Assembly: GCA_964517135.1 (NCBI GenBank)
Contig: CAZFBA010000001.1
Location: 155,049-219,048 of the forward strand
Reading direction: 5' to 3'
DNA length: 64,000 nt
Origin: CAZFBA01 sp964517135
Lineage (GTDB): Bacteria > Cyanobacteriota > Vampirovibrionia > JBFMGH01
The position numbers were made by a program, and so were the translations under genes. The notes below the pieces were generated by a model. The model saw only the letters and a list, made by a program, of their open reading frames with translations, ran no database searches and was not told where the DNA came from. Positions 35,228 to 44,256 of this stretch are shown piece by piece. How positions within the stretch are numbered: position 1 is the first letter of the stretch; every line of letters starts with the position of its first letter.

Positions 35228-36433
35228 ATGCTTATGAATGAATATGTTCTACCCGATAATCTAGGTCGTTTTGGAGAATTTGGCGGAAAATATGTTCCGG
35301 AAACATTGATGTTTGCCCTGACTGAATTTGAAGAAGCCTTTAATAGATACTGGTTTGATAGTGAGTTTCAAAATGAATTTGAAGATTTATTAAAAAACTA
35401 TGTAGGAAGGCCTTCTCCGCTGTATTATGCTAAAAGACTCTCTCAATATCTGGGTAATAACGTTAAAGTATATTTAAAACGTGAAGACCTGAACCATACT
35501 GGTTCCCATAAAATAAATAATGCCCTCGGTCAATGCCTTATTGCAAGCAAAATGGGCAAACCAAGAATAGTAGCAGAAACAGGCGCCGGTCAACATGGTG
35601 TAGCAACAGCTACGGCCTGTGCTTTACTGGGTATAAAATGTGAAATATACATGGGTACTGAAGATATAAGACGTCAGGCATTGAATGTATACAGAATGAA
35701 GCTATTAGGAGCCCGTGTTGTACCTGTAACTTCAGGTTCCTGTACACTTAAAGATGCAACCAGCGAAGCTATCAGAGACTGGGTAACCAATGTAAAAGAT
35801 ACACACTATGTTCTCGGTTCGGTGGCTGGCCCTCATCCGTATCCAAAAATTGTTAGAATGATGCAGACCATTATAGGTACTGAAACAAGAGAACAAATTC
35901 TTGAAGCAGAAAACCGCTTACCTGACTATATTATAGCCTGTGTTGGCGGTGGCAGTAACGCAATAGGAATTTTCTATGATTTTATAAAAGATGACAGGGT
36001 TAATTTAATTGGCGTTGAAGCTGCCGGCTGTGGTATTGATACAGATAAACATGCTTCTACTCTTACAAAAGGTCGCCCGGGCGTTCTTCACGGAGCCTAT
36101 AGTTACGTATTGCAGGACGATGACGGCCAGATACTTGAAGCTCACAGCGTGGCTGCAGGGCTAGATTATCCGGGAGTAGGCCCTGAACACAGCTATCTTA
36201 AATCTACTAACAGGGTCAAATATGTTAACATTGACGACAAAGAAGCCCTGAAGTGGTTTGAACAGCTTTCAAAGCTTGAAGGTATTATACCTGCACTTGA
36301 ATCTTCACACGCACTGGCTTATTTACCCCAACTGGTTAATGATGCTAACCCAGATAGCCTGATCGTTCTCAATCTCTCAGGCCGTGGAGATAAAGACGTA
36401 ATGACTGTTAATGAAGAATTAGAGGATAAATAA
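35228..36433 (+). CDS. trpB: Tryptophan synthase beta chain
   Basis: PLP enzyme that condenses indole and serine to tryptophan. 401 residues. Seen: GRFGEFGGKYVPETL at the N terminus, the PLP lysine K95 in NHTGSHKINN, ETGAGQHGVATA, and the phosphate-binding GGGSNAIG. It is a TrpB1-type sequence, normally paired with TrpA, but trpA and other trp genes are not adjacent; instead tyrS follows one base later. AAGGG precedes the ATG. A separate trpA elsewhere, or indole salvage, would explain the isolation. Confidence 0.95.
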   Translation: MLMNEYVLPDNLGRFGEFGGKYVPETLMFALTEFEEAFNRYWFDSEFQNEFEDLLKNYVGRPSPLYYAKRLSQYLGNNVKVYLKREDLNHTGSHKINNALGQCLIASKMGKPRIVAETGAGQHGVATATACALLGIKCEIYMGTEDIRRQALNVYRMKLLGARVVPVTSGSCTLKDATSEAIRDWVTNVKDTHYVLGSVAGPHPYPKIVRMMQTIIGTETREQILEAENRLPDYIIACVGGGSNAIGIFYDFIKDDRVNLIGVEAAGCGIDTDKHASTLTKGRPGVLHGAYSYVLQDDDGQILEAHSVAAGLDYPGVGPEHSYLKSTNRVKYVNIDDKEALKWFEQLSKLEGIIPALESSHALAYLPQLVNDANPDSLIVLNLSGRGDKDVMTVNEELEDK

Positions 36434-36434
36434 A

Positions 36435-37652
36435 ATGGATAAATATACCAGACAGGCTGAATTTTTAGCCAGGGGTACAGAAATATTGCCTGGTGGCGTT
36501 GAAGCACTGGCTAAAAAGCTCAAAAAAGCTGAAGAAGACAAAAAACCTCTACGGGTAAAACTTGGCCTTGACCCAACAAAACCTGATCTGCACCTCGGAC
36601 ACACTGTTGTAATGAGAAAACTCAGACAATATCAGGTTCTCGGGCATCAGGTCGTTTTGATAATTGGTGACGCTACGGCTATGATTGGCGATCCTTCCGG
36701 GCGTTCGGAAACCAGAAAAAGCCTCACCAGAGAAGAAGTTGAACAGAATGCACAGACATATTTAGACCAGTTCAATAAAATAATTGATGTCAGCAAAGCA
36801 GAAGTTGTCTACAACGGTAAATGGCTCTTTGAACTAAATGTTGAAGGTCTGCTAACTCTCTCTTCAAAAGTTACAGTAGCACAGATGCTTGCCAGAGACG
36901 ATTTCTCAAAAAGATATGCAGATGGCAGGCCGATATCTATTCATGAGTTTTTCTACCCGCTAATGCAGGCCTATGATTCTGTTGCCATAAAGTCTGATAT
37001 TGAACTGGGTGGAACAGATCAACGTTTTAATGTTTTGATGGCCAGAGAAATACAGATAGCATATGAGGTATCACCCCAGATTGTACAGCTATTGCCTCTT
37101 TTAGAAGGTACAGATGGCGTAGTCAAGATGTCTAAAACATATCCTGAACACTGTATAAGCCTGACTGAACCACCTAAAGAGATGTATGGCAAAATTATGT
37201 CGATACCTGATAGCCTGATTGTTCGTTATTTTAGTCTTTTGACAGATATTTCTAACGAACAGATTGAAGAGTATGATAAGAAGCTAAAAGAGGGCAATGA
37301 AAACCCGAGAGATTATAAAATGACACTTGCAAGAATGCTTGTCAGTGAATATTATTCACCTGATGAAGCCAAAATAGCCGAAGAAGAATTTGTAAAAGTA
37401 TTTTCACGTAAAGAATTGCCTGACGATATGCCTGAAATAAAAGTTTATGATGGTGTGTCTATTGTTGACCTGGTAGTAAACATTAATTTTGCATCCAGCA
37501 AAGGCGAAGTTAAAAGACTTATTCAGGGTGGAGGTGTGAAAATTAATACTGAAAAAGTCAATGATATTAAGGATGTCCTTAAGTTTAATGGAAATGAATC
37601 TCTTGTATTGCAGGTAGGAAAAAGAAAATTTGCCCGGTTAATACCTGAATAA
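36435..37652 (+). CDS. tyrS: Tyrosyl-tRNA synthetase
   Basis: Class I synthetase charging tRNA-Tyr. 405 residues. Seen: PDLHLGHTVV (HIGH motif), GDATAMIGDPSGRSETRK, GGTDQRFNVL, KMSKTYP (KMSKS motif) and a C-terminal S4 RNA-binding domain (about 345-405). The motif set and the insertion pattern point to the TyrZ-like bacterial subgroup. One base after the trpB stop: an aromatic amino acid pair likely on one transcript. A bidirectional terminator separates it from convergent fba. Confidence 0.95.
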   Translation: MDKYTRQAEFLARGTEILPGGVEALAKKLKKAEEDKKPLRVKLGLDPTKPDLHLGHTVVMRKLRQYQVLGHQVVLIIGDATAMIGDPSGRSETRKSLTREEVEQNAQTYLDQFNKIIDVSKAEVVYNGKWLFELNVEGLLTLSSKVTVAQMLARDDFSKRYADGRPISIHEFFYPLMQAYDSVAIKSDIELGGTDQRFNVLMAREIQIAYEVSPQIVQLLPLLEGTDGVVKMSKTYPEHCISLTEPPKEMYGKIMSIPDSLIVRYFSLLTDISNEQIEEYDKKLKEGNENPRDYKMTLARMLVSEYYSPDEAKIAEEEFVKVFSRKELPDDMPEIKVYDGVSIVDLVVNINFASSKGEVKRLIQGGGVKINTEKVNDIKDVLKFNGNESLVLQVGKRKFARLIPE

Positions 37653-37700
37653 AAAATAGCATTTGAAAATCGAGATTTTTTATTTAATACCAGAACTAAA

Positions 37701-37735
37701 AGCCGGCACAGCAAATCACTGTACCGGCTGTATTT
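37701..37735. terminator. Bidirectional terminator between tyrS and fba
   Basis: AGCCGGCACAG (37701-37711) pairs with CTGTACCGGCT (37719-37729) with one mismatch, loop of 7. A-rich sequence before and T-rich after on both strands, so it can serve both convergent genes. Confidence 0.8.
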
Positions 37736-37746
37736 ATATTTGCTGG

Positions 37747-38700
37747 CTATTTTACTTTTCCATCACAGCCTAACATTTTAATTTTTCTTCTTACGACTTC
37801 TCTTACTGCATCTCTACCCGGTCCTAAATATTTTCTGGGGTCAAATTCAGAGGGCTTTTCAGCAAAAACTTTGCGTATTGCGCCTGTAAGGGCAAGTCTC
37901 AGGTCTGTATCTACATTGACTTTTGCAATACCCATAGTACGTGCTTTTTCAAACATATGTTCCGGAACACCTCTAGCACCAGGAATCTTAGCACCAAAGT
38001 CATTACAAGTTTTTACAAGATCTTCAGGCACACTGGAAGCACCATGTAATACGAGTGGATAGTCATGGCCTACAGCATCTCTGATTTTTTGTAATCTTTC
38101 AAAGTCTAATTTTGGCTCGCCTTTAAACTTATAAGCACCATGTGAGGTTCCAATGGCTATAGCCAGTGAATCTACACCGGTTTTTTCGATAAATTCTTTT
38201 GCCTGAGCAGGATCTGTGAAAATAGCATCTTTTTCTTCAACAGAAATGTTATCTTCTACACCAGCTAAACGACCTAATTCAGCTTCTACAACCACTCCTT
38301 TAGAATGAGCATAGTCAACAACCTGTTTGGTAATTCTAATGTTTTCTTCAAATGGATGTTTTGAAGCGTCTATCATTACTGAGCTAAAACCGCCATCAAC
38401 ACAGGCTTTACAGATTTCAAAATCTTCGCCATGATCCAGGTGAAGTGCAATCGGTATAGTTGTTGATTCTAAAGCTGCCTCAACTAACTTAATTAAATAA
38501 GTCTGGCTTGCATATTTTCTTGCTCCTGCGCTAACTTGCAAAATCAATGGAGCTCTTAACTCATCAGCAGCCTCTACAATAGCCTGCAAAAGTTCCATAT
38601 TGTTTACGTTGAAAGCACCAACAGAATACTGACCTTTTAAAGCATTGTCAAACATCTCTTTTGTGGAGACAAGAGATCTTTTTGCTTGTGTGGATACCAT
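37747..38700 (-). CDS. fba: Class II fructose-bisphosphate aldolase
   Basis: Zinc-dependent aldolase of glycolysis/gluconeogenesis. 317 residues. Seen: GAFNVNNMELLQAI at the N terminus, the metal and substrate loop HLDHGEDFE, SVMIDASKHPFEEN, the E-A-E-L-G-R-L-A-G-V-E segment, and LVLHGASS with the second metal histidine, followed by VNVDTDLRLA. GGAGGAATAATTT precedes the ATG. Monocistronic, with a TATAAT-like -10 at 38738-38733 on the minus strand. Confidence 0.95.
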   Translation of the reverse strand: MVSTQAKRSLVSTKEMFDNALKGQYSVGAFNVNNMELLQAIVEAADELRAPLILQVSAGARKYASQTYLIKLVEAALESTTIPIALHLDHGEDFEICKACVDGGFSSVMIDASKHPFEENIRITKQVVDYAHSKGVVVEAELGRLAGVEDNISVEEKDAIFTDPAQAKEFIEKTGVDSLAIAIGTSHGAYKFKGEPKLDFERLQKIRDAVGHDYPLVLHGASSVPEDLVKTCNDFGAKIPGARGVPEHMFEKARTMGIAKVNVDTDLRLALTGAIRKVFAEKPSEFDPRKYLGPGRDAVREVVRRKIKMLGCDGKVK

Positions 38701-39166
38701 AAATTATTCCTCCTTTGTACAAATTCATTGATATTATATGGATAAGGTTAATCTCTTCATTAACAATATTTATTCAATAACAAAAACGAGTAATAATCAA
38801 AAGAAATTTTATAATTTGCTCAACAAAACGTAGTACTGAACTGTTAAATCAAGATCTACAGTGCTTTGAGCAATCAAATAATCAGTATTATAAGATCTTT
38901 TGGATATTTAAAACCTTCATACTTAATTAAAATAATGATACATAGTTTTTACTTTCAATCTACCTGTTCAATATCAGAATAGTTTTCTAAAAACCTTAAA
39001 AAAATGTTATAAAACGCTTAATAACACTAAAACCGGTTATACTTCATATATAAGATCTGTGCATAACATAAAAAAACAGAATAATTTGTCATTGTGGTTA
39101 TGCATTAGTCTTTATATTATGATAAAAACTTTTAAAAACCTGCTATATCAAAATAAGGAGATAAAT
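38701..39166. other. Intergenic region between fba and the DUF2892 gene
   Basis: 466 bases. Contains the fba leader, the short MITE-like copy C (39054-39110), and otherwise AT-rich DNA without coding signals. Confidence 0.5.
39054..39110. mobile_element. MITE-like element, minimal copy C
   Basis: 57 bases: left end GATCTGTGCATAAC, right end GTTATGCATTAGTC (inverse GACTAATGCATAAC), with only about 29 AT-rich bases between. Both termini match copy B, but the core is missing, so this is an internally deleted copy. Confidence 0.6.
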
Positions 39167-39403
39167 ATGTATTTAGCACAAAACGACAGCTGGTATCTTG
39201 AAAGACTTACCTGGCTTGCAGGAGGTTTATTTACCTTGACAGGTGTGTTGCTGGCCTGGCTGGTTAGTCCGTGGTGGCTTATACTGCCGGGGTTAGTGGG
39301 CTTAAACCTGACAATATTTGGCCTGACAGGCTTCTGTATTGGGGCCAATATTTTTTATAAACTGGGTGCAAAACCCAGGCTTCAGAAAACTTCAGACTCT
39401 TAG
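39167..39403 (+). CDS. DUF2892 small membrane protein
   Basis: 78 residues with two hydrophobic segments (about 14-34 and 38-58). The layout R-L-T-W-L-A-G-G-x-x-x-L-T-G followed by L-V-G-L-N-L-x-x-F-G-L-T-G-F-C matches the DUF2892 transmembrane domain, often found alone or fused to rhodanese (YgaP-like). AGGAG lies ahead of ATG 39167; an upstream in-frame ATG at 39059 falls inside the repeat and is rejected. Function unknown. Confidence 0.75.
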   Translation: MYLAQNDSWYLERLTWLAGGLFTLTGVLLAWLVSPWWLILPGLVGLNLTIFGLTGFCIGANIFYKLGAKPRLQKTSDS

Positions 39404-39516
39404 ATACCGAATAGTAAAACCACTGCAAAGTAATTATCTTAATAACTCCTGTAAAAATGCACCGGGTTACCAGTGCATATTGCGGGATTTTATTCAATTG
39501 TAAGCCTGTATTTACT

Positions 39517-39708
39517 TTATGCTGAAAGATACCTGCCATAATAATTAAGAAGAGCACTTATATTTAGAATATTCAGACTTTTCTTACTCATTTCGTTGTT
39601 CTCAAACACATGTTGATTTTCGATATTGTCAATATATTCTACAACTTTAAATCGCTTTTCTTTATCAGTTGCTGTCTTTACATCAATATCTACTGCAAAT
39701 AGACTCAT
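39517..39708 (-). CDS. Hypothetical 63-residue protein
   Basis: Reads MSLFAVDIDVKTATDKEKRF at the start and continues with an acidic, soluble sequence; no family recognised. AGGAG eight bases before the ATG supports translation. It lies between the DUF2892 gene and the cytidylyltransferase gene with its own spacer on each side. Could be a small regulator or a chance ORF. Confidence 0.4.
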   Translation of the reverse strand: MSLFAVDIDVKTATDKEKRFKVVEYIDNIENQHVFENNEMSKKSLNILNISALLNYYGRYLSA

Positions 39709-39884
39709 AACAGGGTCTCCTGACTGGCTTTATAACTTATAATTGCAGTATACCTGTTATAGTTACTAAATCCATCGGCAATAAGTGCTTATAAAAAATC
39801 ATTCTTGAGAGTGAAATTATTTGATCTCTGAAAAGTTTGTTACTACTGAAAGCCTTTATAAAGACTGACGCATAAACCTTCTAA

Positions 39885-40589
39885 TCAATAACCTGAATAG
39901 TTTAAATAAAATTCTGCAACTTCAAAATCTACATAACTATTGATATCAAGAGATTCTTCTTGAGACATTAAAACAAATGAAGGGTTAATGCCAATATAAC
40001 AGGAGTTCTTTAATAATGCATTTGTCTTTATAGCGTATATAGAACCATTTTCTATGATTGTCATCTTCCTGGATAAATCCTGCCTCCTTTTCATATTAAG
40101 GTGGTCATACATTGGCTTAATTTGATGGTCTTTTGATATTTCCCAGCGGCCAAAATGAATAGTATCACTCAAGAGACCAAAACATGCACCAAATACAGAA
40201 TCATAATCAGAGTTTAACAACTTTTCTATTGCCCTGTCTATAGCAATAACCTTTCTTAGAGGAGAGGTAGGGTTTAAATTAACTAATATATCAGGTATAT
40301 AAGATTCTTTTTCAAGAAAACTTAAACTATGCTTTATGGCATCTATAACCAGTGATTCATCAGTGGCAAATTCAGGTGGTCTTTCAATGGTTTCAATGTT
40401 ACAGGATTTGCAATATTTTAGTATAGCTGAACAATCAGAAGATACAACGACTCTATTAATGTATTTTGACTTTTTAGCTTCTTCTATAGTATAGGATATA
40501 AGAGGTTTTCCGCATAACGGTTTTAAATTTTTACCGGGAACCCCCTTTGAACCGCCACGTGCAGGTATAAAACCCAGAATTTCAGGCAT
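39885..40589 (-). CDS. CMP-sugar cytidylyltransferase (acylneuraminate type)
   Basis: Transfers CMP to a nonulosonic or KDO-type sugar for surface glycans. 234 residues. Seen: the nucleotide-binding IPARGGSKGVPGKN, KPLISYTIEEA, VVVSSD and LNPTSPLR, the NeuA/PseF pattern. The ATG at 40589 is used rather than a GTG at 40601, since GAGG overlaps the GTG and is spaced correctly for the ATG. No other nonulosonate genes (synthase, sialyl- or pseudaminyltransferase) are adjacent, so the exact sugar is unknown. Isolated gene. Confidence 0.85.
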   Translation of the reverse strand: MPEILGFIPARGGSKGVPGKNLKPLCGKPLISYTIEEAKKSKYINRVVVSSDCSAILKYCKSCNIETIERPPEFATDESLVIDAIKHSLSFLEKESYIPDILVNLNPTSPLRKVIAIDRAIEKLLNSDYDSVFGACFGLLSDTIHFGRWEISKDHQIKPMYDHLNMKRRQDLSRKMTIIENGSIYAIKTNALLKNSCYIGINPSFVLMSQEESLDINSYVDFEVAEFYLNYSGY

Positions 40590-40717
40590 ATTTAACCTCA
40601 CATAAATAAAAAGTTAATAATTTTTCAGGTTAATACTTTTTATTTTATCAAATTATTTTTTTTGTTCTAGAATAAACTTGGTATCAGTCTTGATAGTGTA
40701 ATAGGAATCACGAAACA

Positions 40718-42697
40718 TTGGAACATTCATTAAGTCTTAATTCCATTCTTTTTGAAATAGCAATAATATTTATTATAGCATCTATTCTGGGCTTGATAAC
40801 GAGTAAATTCAGACAGCCGGCCATATTTGCATATATATTTGCAGGTATAATTCTTGGCCCTGGCCTGTTAGGTTTTATTAAGAACGCCGAACTTATAGAT
40901 TATCTTGCTGAAATTGGTGTTATAGCCCTTCTTTTTACTCTGGGGCTTGAATTTTCTTTTGATAAATTTAAAGAAATAAAGAACCACATACTTTTTGCAG
41001 GAATAATGCAAATAGGTCTTACTATAACCTTTGTCGGTATTCTTGTTTTCTTTCTGGGTTTTAATATTACTCAATGTGTACTCATTGGGTCGATTGTAGC
41101 CCTCAGCAGTACAGTAGTTGTTTTAAAAACCCTCACTGATAATGCCCAAATAGACTCTGTTCACGGAAGAATAATATTAGGTATTCTTATCATTCAGGAT
41201 ATTAGCTTGATACCAATTATGATTATCCTTTCTAATATTACTGGTGAATCTGGTTCAATGCTGATACCTCTACTTTCTGCTATATTAAAGGCCGGTGTCT
41301 TTTTAGGTTTAGCTCTTTTTGTCAGCCTGAAGCTAACACCTATGATTATGAACCTTATTACTTCTACTAATAAAGAAATGTTAATTATTGCATCGGTTGG
41401 AGTAGCAATTGGCACCGCTGTTCTTGGTACTTATTTTGGTATTTCCCTTGAACTGGGGGCTTTCGTAGCTGGCCTCTCTCTTAGCGTTACTGTTCACAGC
41501 AAACAGGTTGTTGCAGAAATTATGCCCTTCAGAGATGTGTTTGCTATGGTCTTTTTTGTTTCCATTGGAATGATGATGGATACTAATTTGTTTTTTAATA
41601 AATTTTTGCTTGTTATAGCAATTGTTAGTTCTATTCTTTTAATAAAGTTTGTTATTTGCTTTATGGTTGTATTTATAATAAAATATCCGGGCCAAACAGC
41701 TTTATGGGCCGGCTTTTCACTCCTTCAGATTGGCGAGTTTTCTTTTATTATAGCAAAATTAGGTTTTTCAAAGAATATTATTTCTGAAGATATCTATTCT
41801 CTAACCATTATATCTACTTTAATTACGATGATGATTACTCCGTTTGTTGTTAAAGCAATACCATCAATTATTATTTCTTTGCAGAAAGTTCATTTCTGGA
41901 ATAAATATTTCAAAGGCCAGCTGGAAATAAGTCATTCACAGGTTGATATCAGAGATCATGTCATCATTGCAGGCTTCGGACCTATAGGAAGAAGTATTGC
42001 TAAAATACTTAGCTTAAATAATGAAAAATATATCGTTATTGAGCTTAATAACAATACTATTCAGGATCTAAAAAAACAAAACGTTTATGCAATCTATGGT
42101 GATGCAACACACCCTGAAATAATAGAACATGCTAATATCGAACATGCAAAAATTGTTATTATTACTCTTCCAGATGTTAAGAGTTGCGAAATGGCTACTA
42201 TTAACTCAAGGAGGCTTCATAAAAATGTATATATCATTGTGAGGGCTAGATATCAATCTCATATTGAACAGTTGTATCAAGCAGGGGCAAATGTTGTTGT
42301 TTATGAAGAGTATGAAACCAGTCTGGGCATAATGGTTAATGCTCTTGAGATGATGAATTATTCACGTAATGAAATTGAAACCATTGCAAAACTGGTTCAA
42401 TCTAACCAGTTTGAAATATTAAAAGAAACCTGCAAAGAACAGGTCAACTGTCGAACTGTTATTGGCTCATTAAGACAAAACGAAATTGAGTGGATTAAAG
42501 TATCTGATAATCACTGGTTTGCTAATAAGTCAATATCAGAAAGCAATATCAGAAAAAAAACAGGCGTTTCAATTATCTCTATTACTAAAAATGGCGAAAG
42601 CATTACAAATCCTTCTCCAGAAACAGTTATAGAGAATGGCGACATTATTGCTGTCATTGGCCAAAAAGACCAGATAGAATCATTTTTTAATCAATAG
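40718..42697 (+). CDS. Kef-type monovalent cation:proton antiporter with RCK domains
   Basis: 659 residues. CPA2-family membrane domain of about 12 helices (1-385), beginning with the FRQPAIFAYIFAGIILGPGL signature and containing VALSSTVVVLKTL. Then an RCK/TrkA-N NAD-binding domain (HVIIAGFGPIGRSIA, about 408-525) and a TrkA-C domain (about 575-659) that would bind a regulatory ligand. Together this is the KefB/KefC-like or cyanobacterial antiporter architecture for K+ or Na+ efflux. The start is TTG; AGGA lies upstream but at long spacing. Convergent with the STAS gene nine bases away. Confidence 0.9.
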   Translation: MEHSLSLNSILFEIAIIFIIASILGLITSKFRQPAIFAYIFAGIILGPGLLGFIKNAELIDYLAEIGVIALLFTLGLEFSFDKFKEIKNHILFAGIMQIGLTITFVGILVFFLGFNITQCVLIGSIVALSSTVVVLKTLTDNAQIDSVHGRIILGILIIQDISLIPIMIILSNITGESGSMLIPLLSAILKAGVFLGLALFVSLKLTPMIMNLITSTNKEMLIIASVGVAIGTAVLGTYFGISLELGAFVAGLSLSVTVHSKQVVAEIMPFRDVFAMVFFVSIGMMMDTNLFFNKFLLVIAIVSSILLIKFVICFMVVFIIKYPGQTALWAGFSLLQIGEFSFIIAKLGFSKNIISEDIYSLTIISTLITMMITPFVVKAIPSIIISLQKVHFWNKYFKGQLEISHSQVDIRDHVIIAGFGPIGRSIAKILSLNNEKYIVIELNNNTIQDLKKQNVYAIYGDATHPEIIEHANIEHAKIVIITLPDVKSCEMATINSRRLHKNVYIIVRARYQSHIEQLYQAGANVVVYEEYETSLGIMVNALEMMNYSRNEIETIAKLVQSNQFEILKETCKEQVNCRTVIGSLRQNEIEWIKVSDNHWFANKSISESNIRKKTGVSIISITKNGESITNPSPETVIENGDIIAVIGQKDQIESFFNQ

Positions 42698-42706
42698 CAA
42701 GGACTT

Positions 42707-43207
42707 TTAAGAAGCAAGGGTAAATTGATTAATGGCTTCTTTAAACCTTTTTATCAGAGATAATGTTAGTCCTGCATATCTGTCAAAGGGTATACCGAAA
42801 AACTCTTCTAGCTTCTTTTTGTCTATCCTGAATTTCTTTTCAACAAGACTATAGAAATTAGCTGTTTTTATGGCATTACCTGTTGTATCCTGTACTTCAA
42901 TAATTTTCTGCAGGCCTTTTTGATGAATCATTTGCTTTACATAGTTCTTGCTACTTGAAATAATCAACGTTCTATTGTATTTCACAGCAACATTATAGGC
43001 ATATATAAGACTCGCAATACCCTCTTCATCAATAAAAATAAGATCATTAAGATCAATTATAAGTGTTTTAAACTCATGTTTTAAGAAAACGACATCAATG
43101 ATATACCTGAAATCATCTGTCAAAGGTAATTCAAAGTCACTAAATGGTAGTTTTAGAACCATGTTATCGTTTATTTTCGATAATGATAGAATATAAGTCT
43201 TTTCCAT
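42707..43207 (-). CDS. STAS-domain protein (anti-sigma factor antagonist-like)
   Basis: 166 residues. The first 115 residues show the STAS fold: LIIDLNDLIFIDEEGIASLIYAYN, followed by TLIISSSKNYVKQMIHQKGLQKII. The residue normally phosphorylated in anti-anti-sigma factors (a Ser in DSSG) is replaced by the F-I-D-E-E-G context, so a phosphorylation switch is doubtful. A 50-residue C-terminal extension is unrecognised. A signalling role is expected; no RsbW-type kinase is nearby. Confidence 0.7.
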   Translation of the reverse strand: MEKTYILSLSKINDNMVLKLPFSDFELPLTDDFRYIIDVVFLKHEFKTLIIDLNDLIFIDEEGIASLIYAYNVAVKYNRTLIISSSKNYVKQMIHQKGLQKIIEVQDTTGNAIKTANFYSLVEKKFRIDKKKLEEFFGIPFDRYAGLTLSLIKRFKEAINQFTLAS

Positions 43208-44256
43208 ACAGGAGTTTTTAAGCTAACTATTGTAAAATGACTCTGATATAACAGTTTAAGACATTAGTAAAAAGATTACTTGGCATTAAAAATAATGTGT
43301 TATTGCCTCAAAATCATCATAAAATGCAATGTTTTTGAAGGCAAAAACGATAAGAAGTATGAAGATAAAGGACTTTATAAAATATATTTGTATTTTTTTC
43401 GATAAAAAGAGAATATGAACAAATTGTTTCTTCGTAATATAAATATAAATGCTATTTGTTGACTAAAACCAGCTGAAAGAACTTTCAGAATTATAAAAAA
43501 TATAGTTGTTTTGTTAAAACATTTATAATAACCTTAATATTGCGATATTAAAAATTGAATTGTGTTATTTATAAAGATGTCAGGTATATAGATTTAAAAA
43601 ATTATCAAGTTCTTGCTCGCTGTTAAAGATTTGAGATGGCGTCCTTGAATAACGATAATTACTTTTAAAAATTACGCATTATAAAATAACCTGATGGATA
43701 TTGCGAGTGAAGCTGTCCACTAACCGGATGAGAACAATGAAAACTACATCATAATATGATGCTCTTGCTTTAACCTTATTAATGATCCTGTTTCTGAATA
43801 ATGCATCAGCCCTTTTGTCCATTATAATTGCCACTTAGTTATTACGGTAACCTGTGTATGCTATTTATACTGAATGTTTTAACATTTTATCTTGCTTAAT
43901 ATGCTGTTGACAAGCAAAAACAATAATCAAGTTTAAATATTTTAATTAACAGACTGCAGAAACATGCTATCATTTTATTAATAATGATTTTTAATAATCT
44001 GCGTAGAAAACCTGATTAAAAGCCCTGTTAGATAAAATCTACTTAAACTCATTGTGAATGAAATATCCTGGCGATCTTATTTTTAAAAATAGCTTCACTG
44101 CAAAGCTTTCAACAATACCGATAAATATAAAGATACACTTTTTTTGAGAAATTATGTTTTTAAACTCTACCTTTTTGGTTATAATACTTTAATCTATGAA
44201 AATTGTGGTCTAAAAATTTATTAATGGTTGATATATTTACGGGAAAGACAGGGATC
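43208..44256. other. 1.05-kb gene-free region upstream of the catabolic operon
   Basis: The longest spacer in the window. AT-rich, no ORF with coding signs on either strand. Features seen: a CATCATA-A-TATGATG inverted repeat near 43747-43761, an extended -10 TGC-TATCAT at 43965-43973 with TTAACA 16 bases ahead, and a TATAAT at 44180-44185. It may hold the operon's control sites or be decayed sequence. Confidence 0.45.
43946..43973 (+). promoter_or_regulatory. Candidate promoter of the molybdenum hydroxylase operon
   Basis: TTAACA (43946-43951), 16 bases, TATCAT (43968-43973) with the extended TG at 43965. A second -10-like TATAAT lies at 44180-44185, closer to the gene but without a -35. Confidence 0.35.

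Noticed and set aside
39279..39557. 92-codon minus-strand ORF overlapping the DUF2892 gene
   Set aside because: Mostly antisense to a better-supported gene and without its own ribosome site.
43208..44256. tRNA or structured RNA gene in the large spacer
   Set aside because: No cloverleaf, CCA end or extended GC-rich helix; only short AT palindromes.
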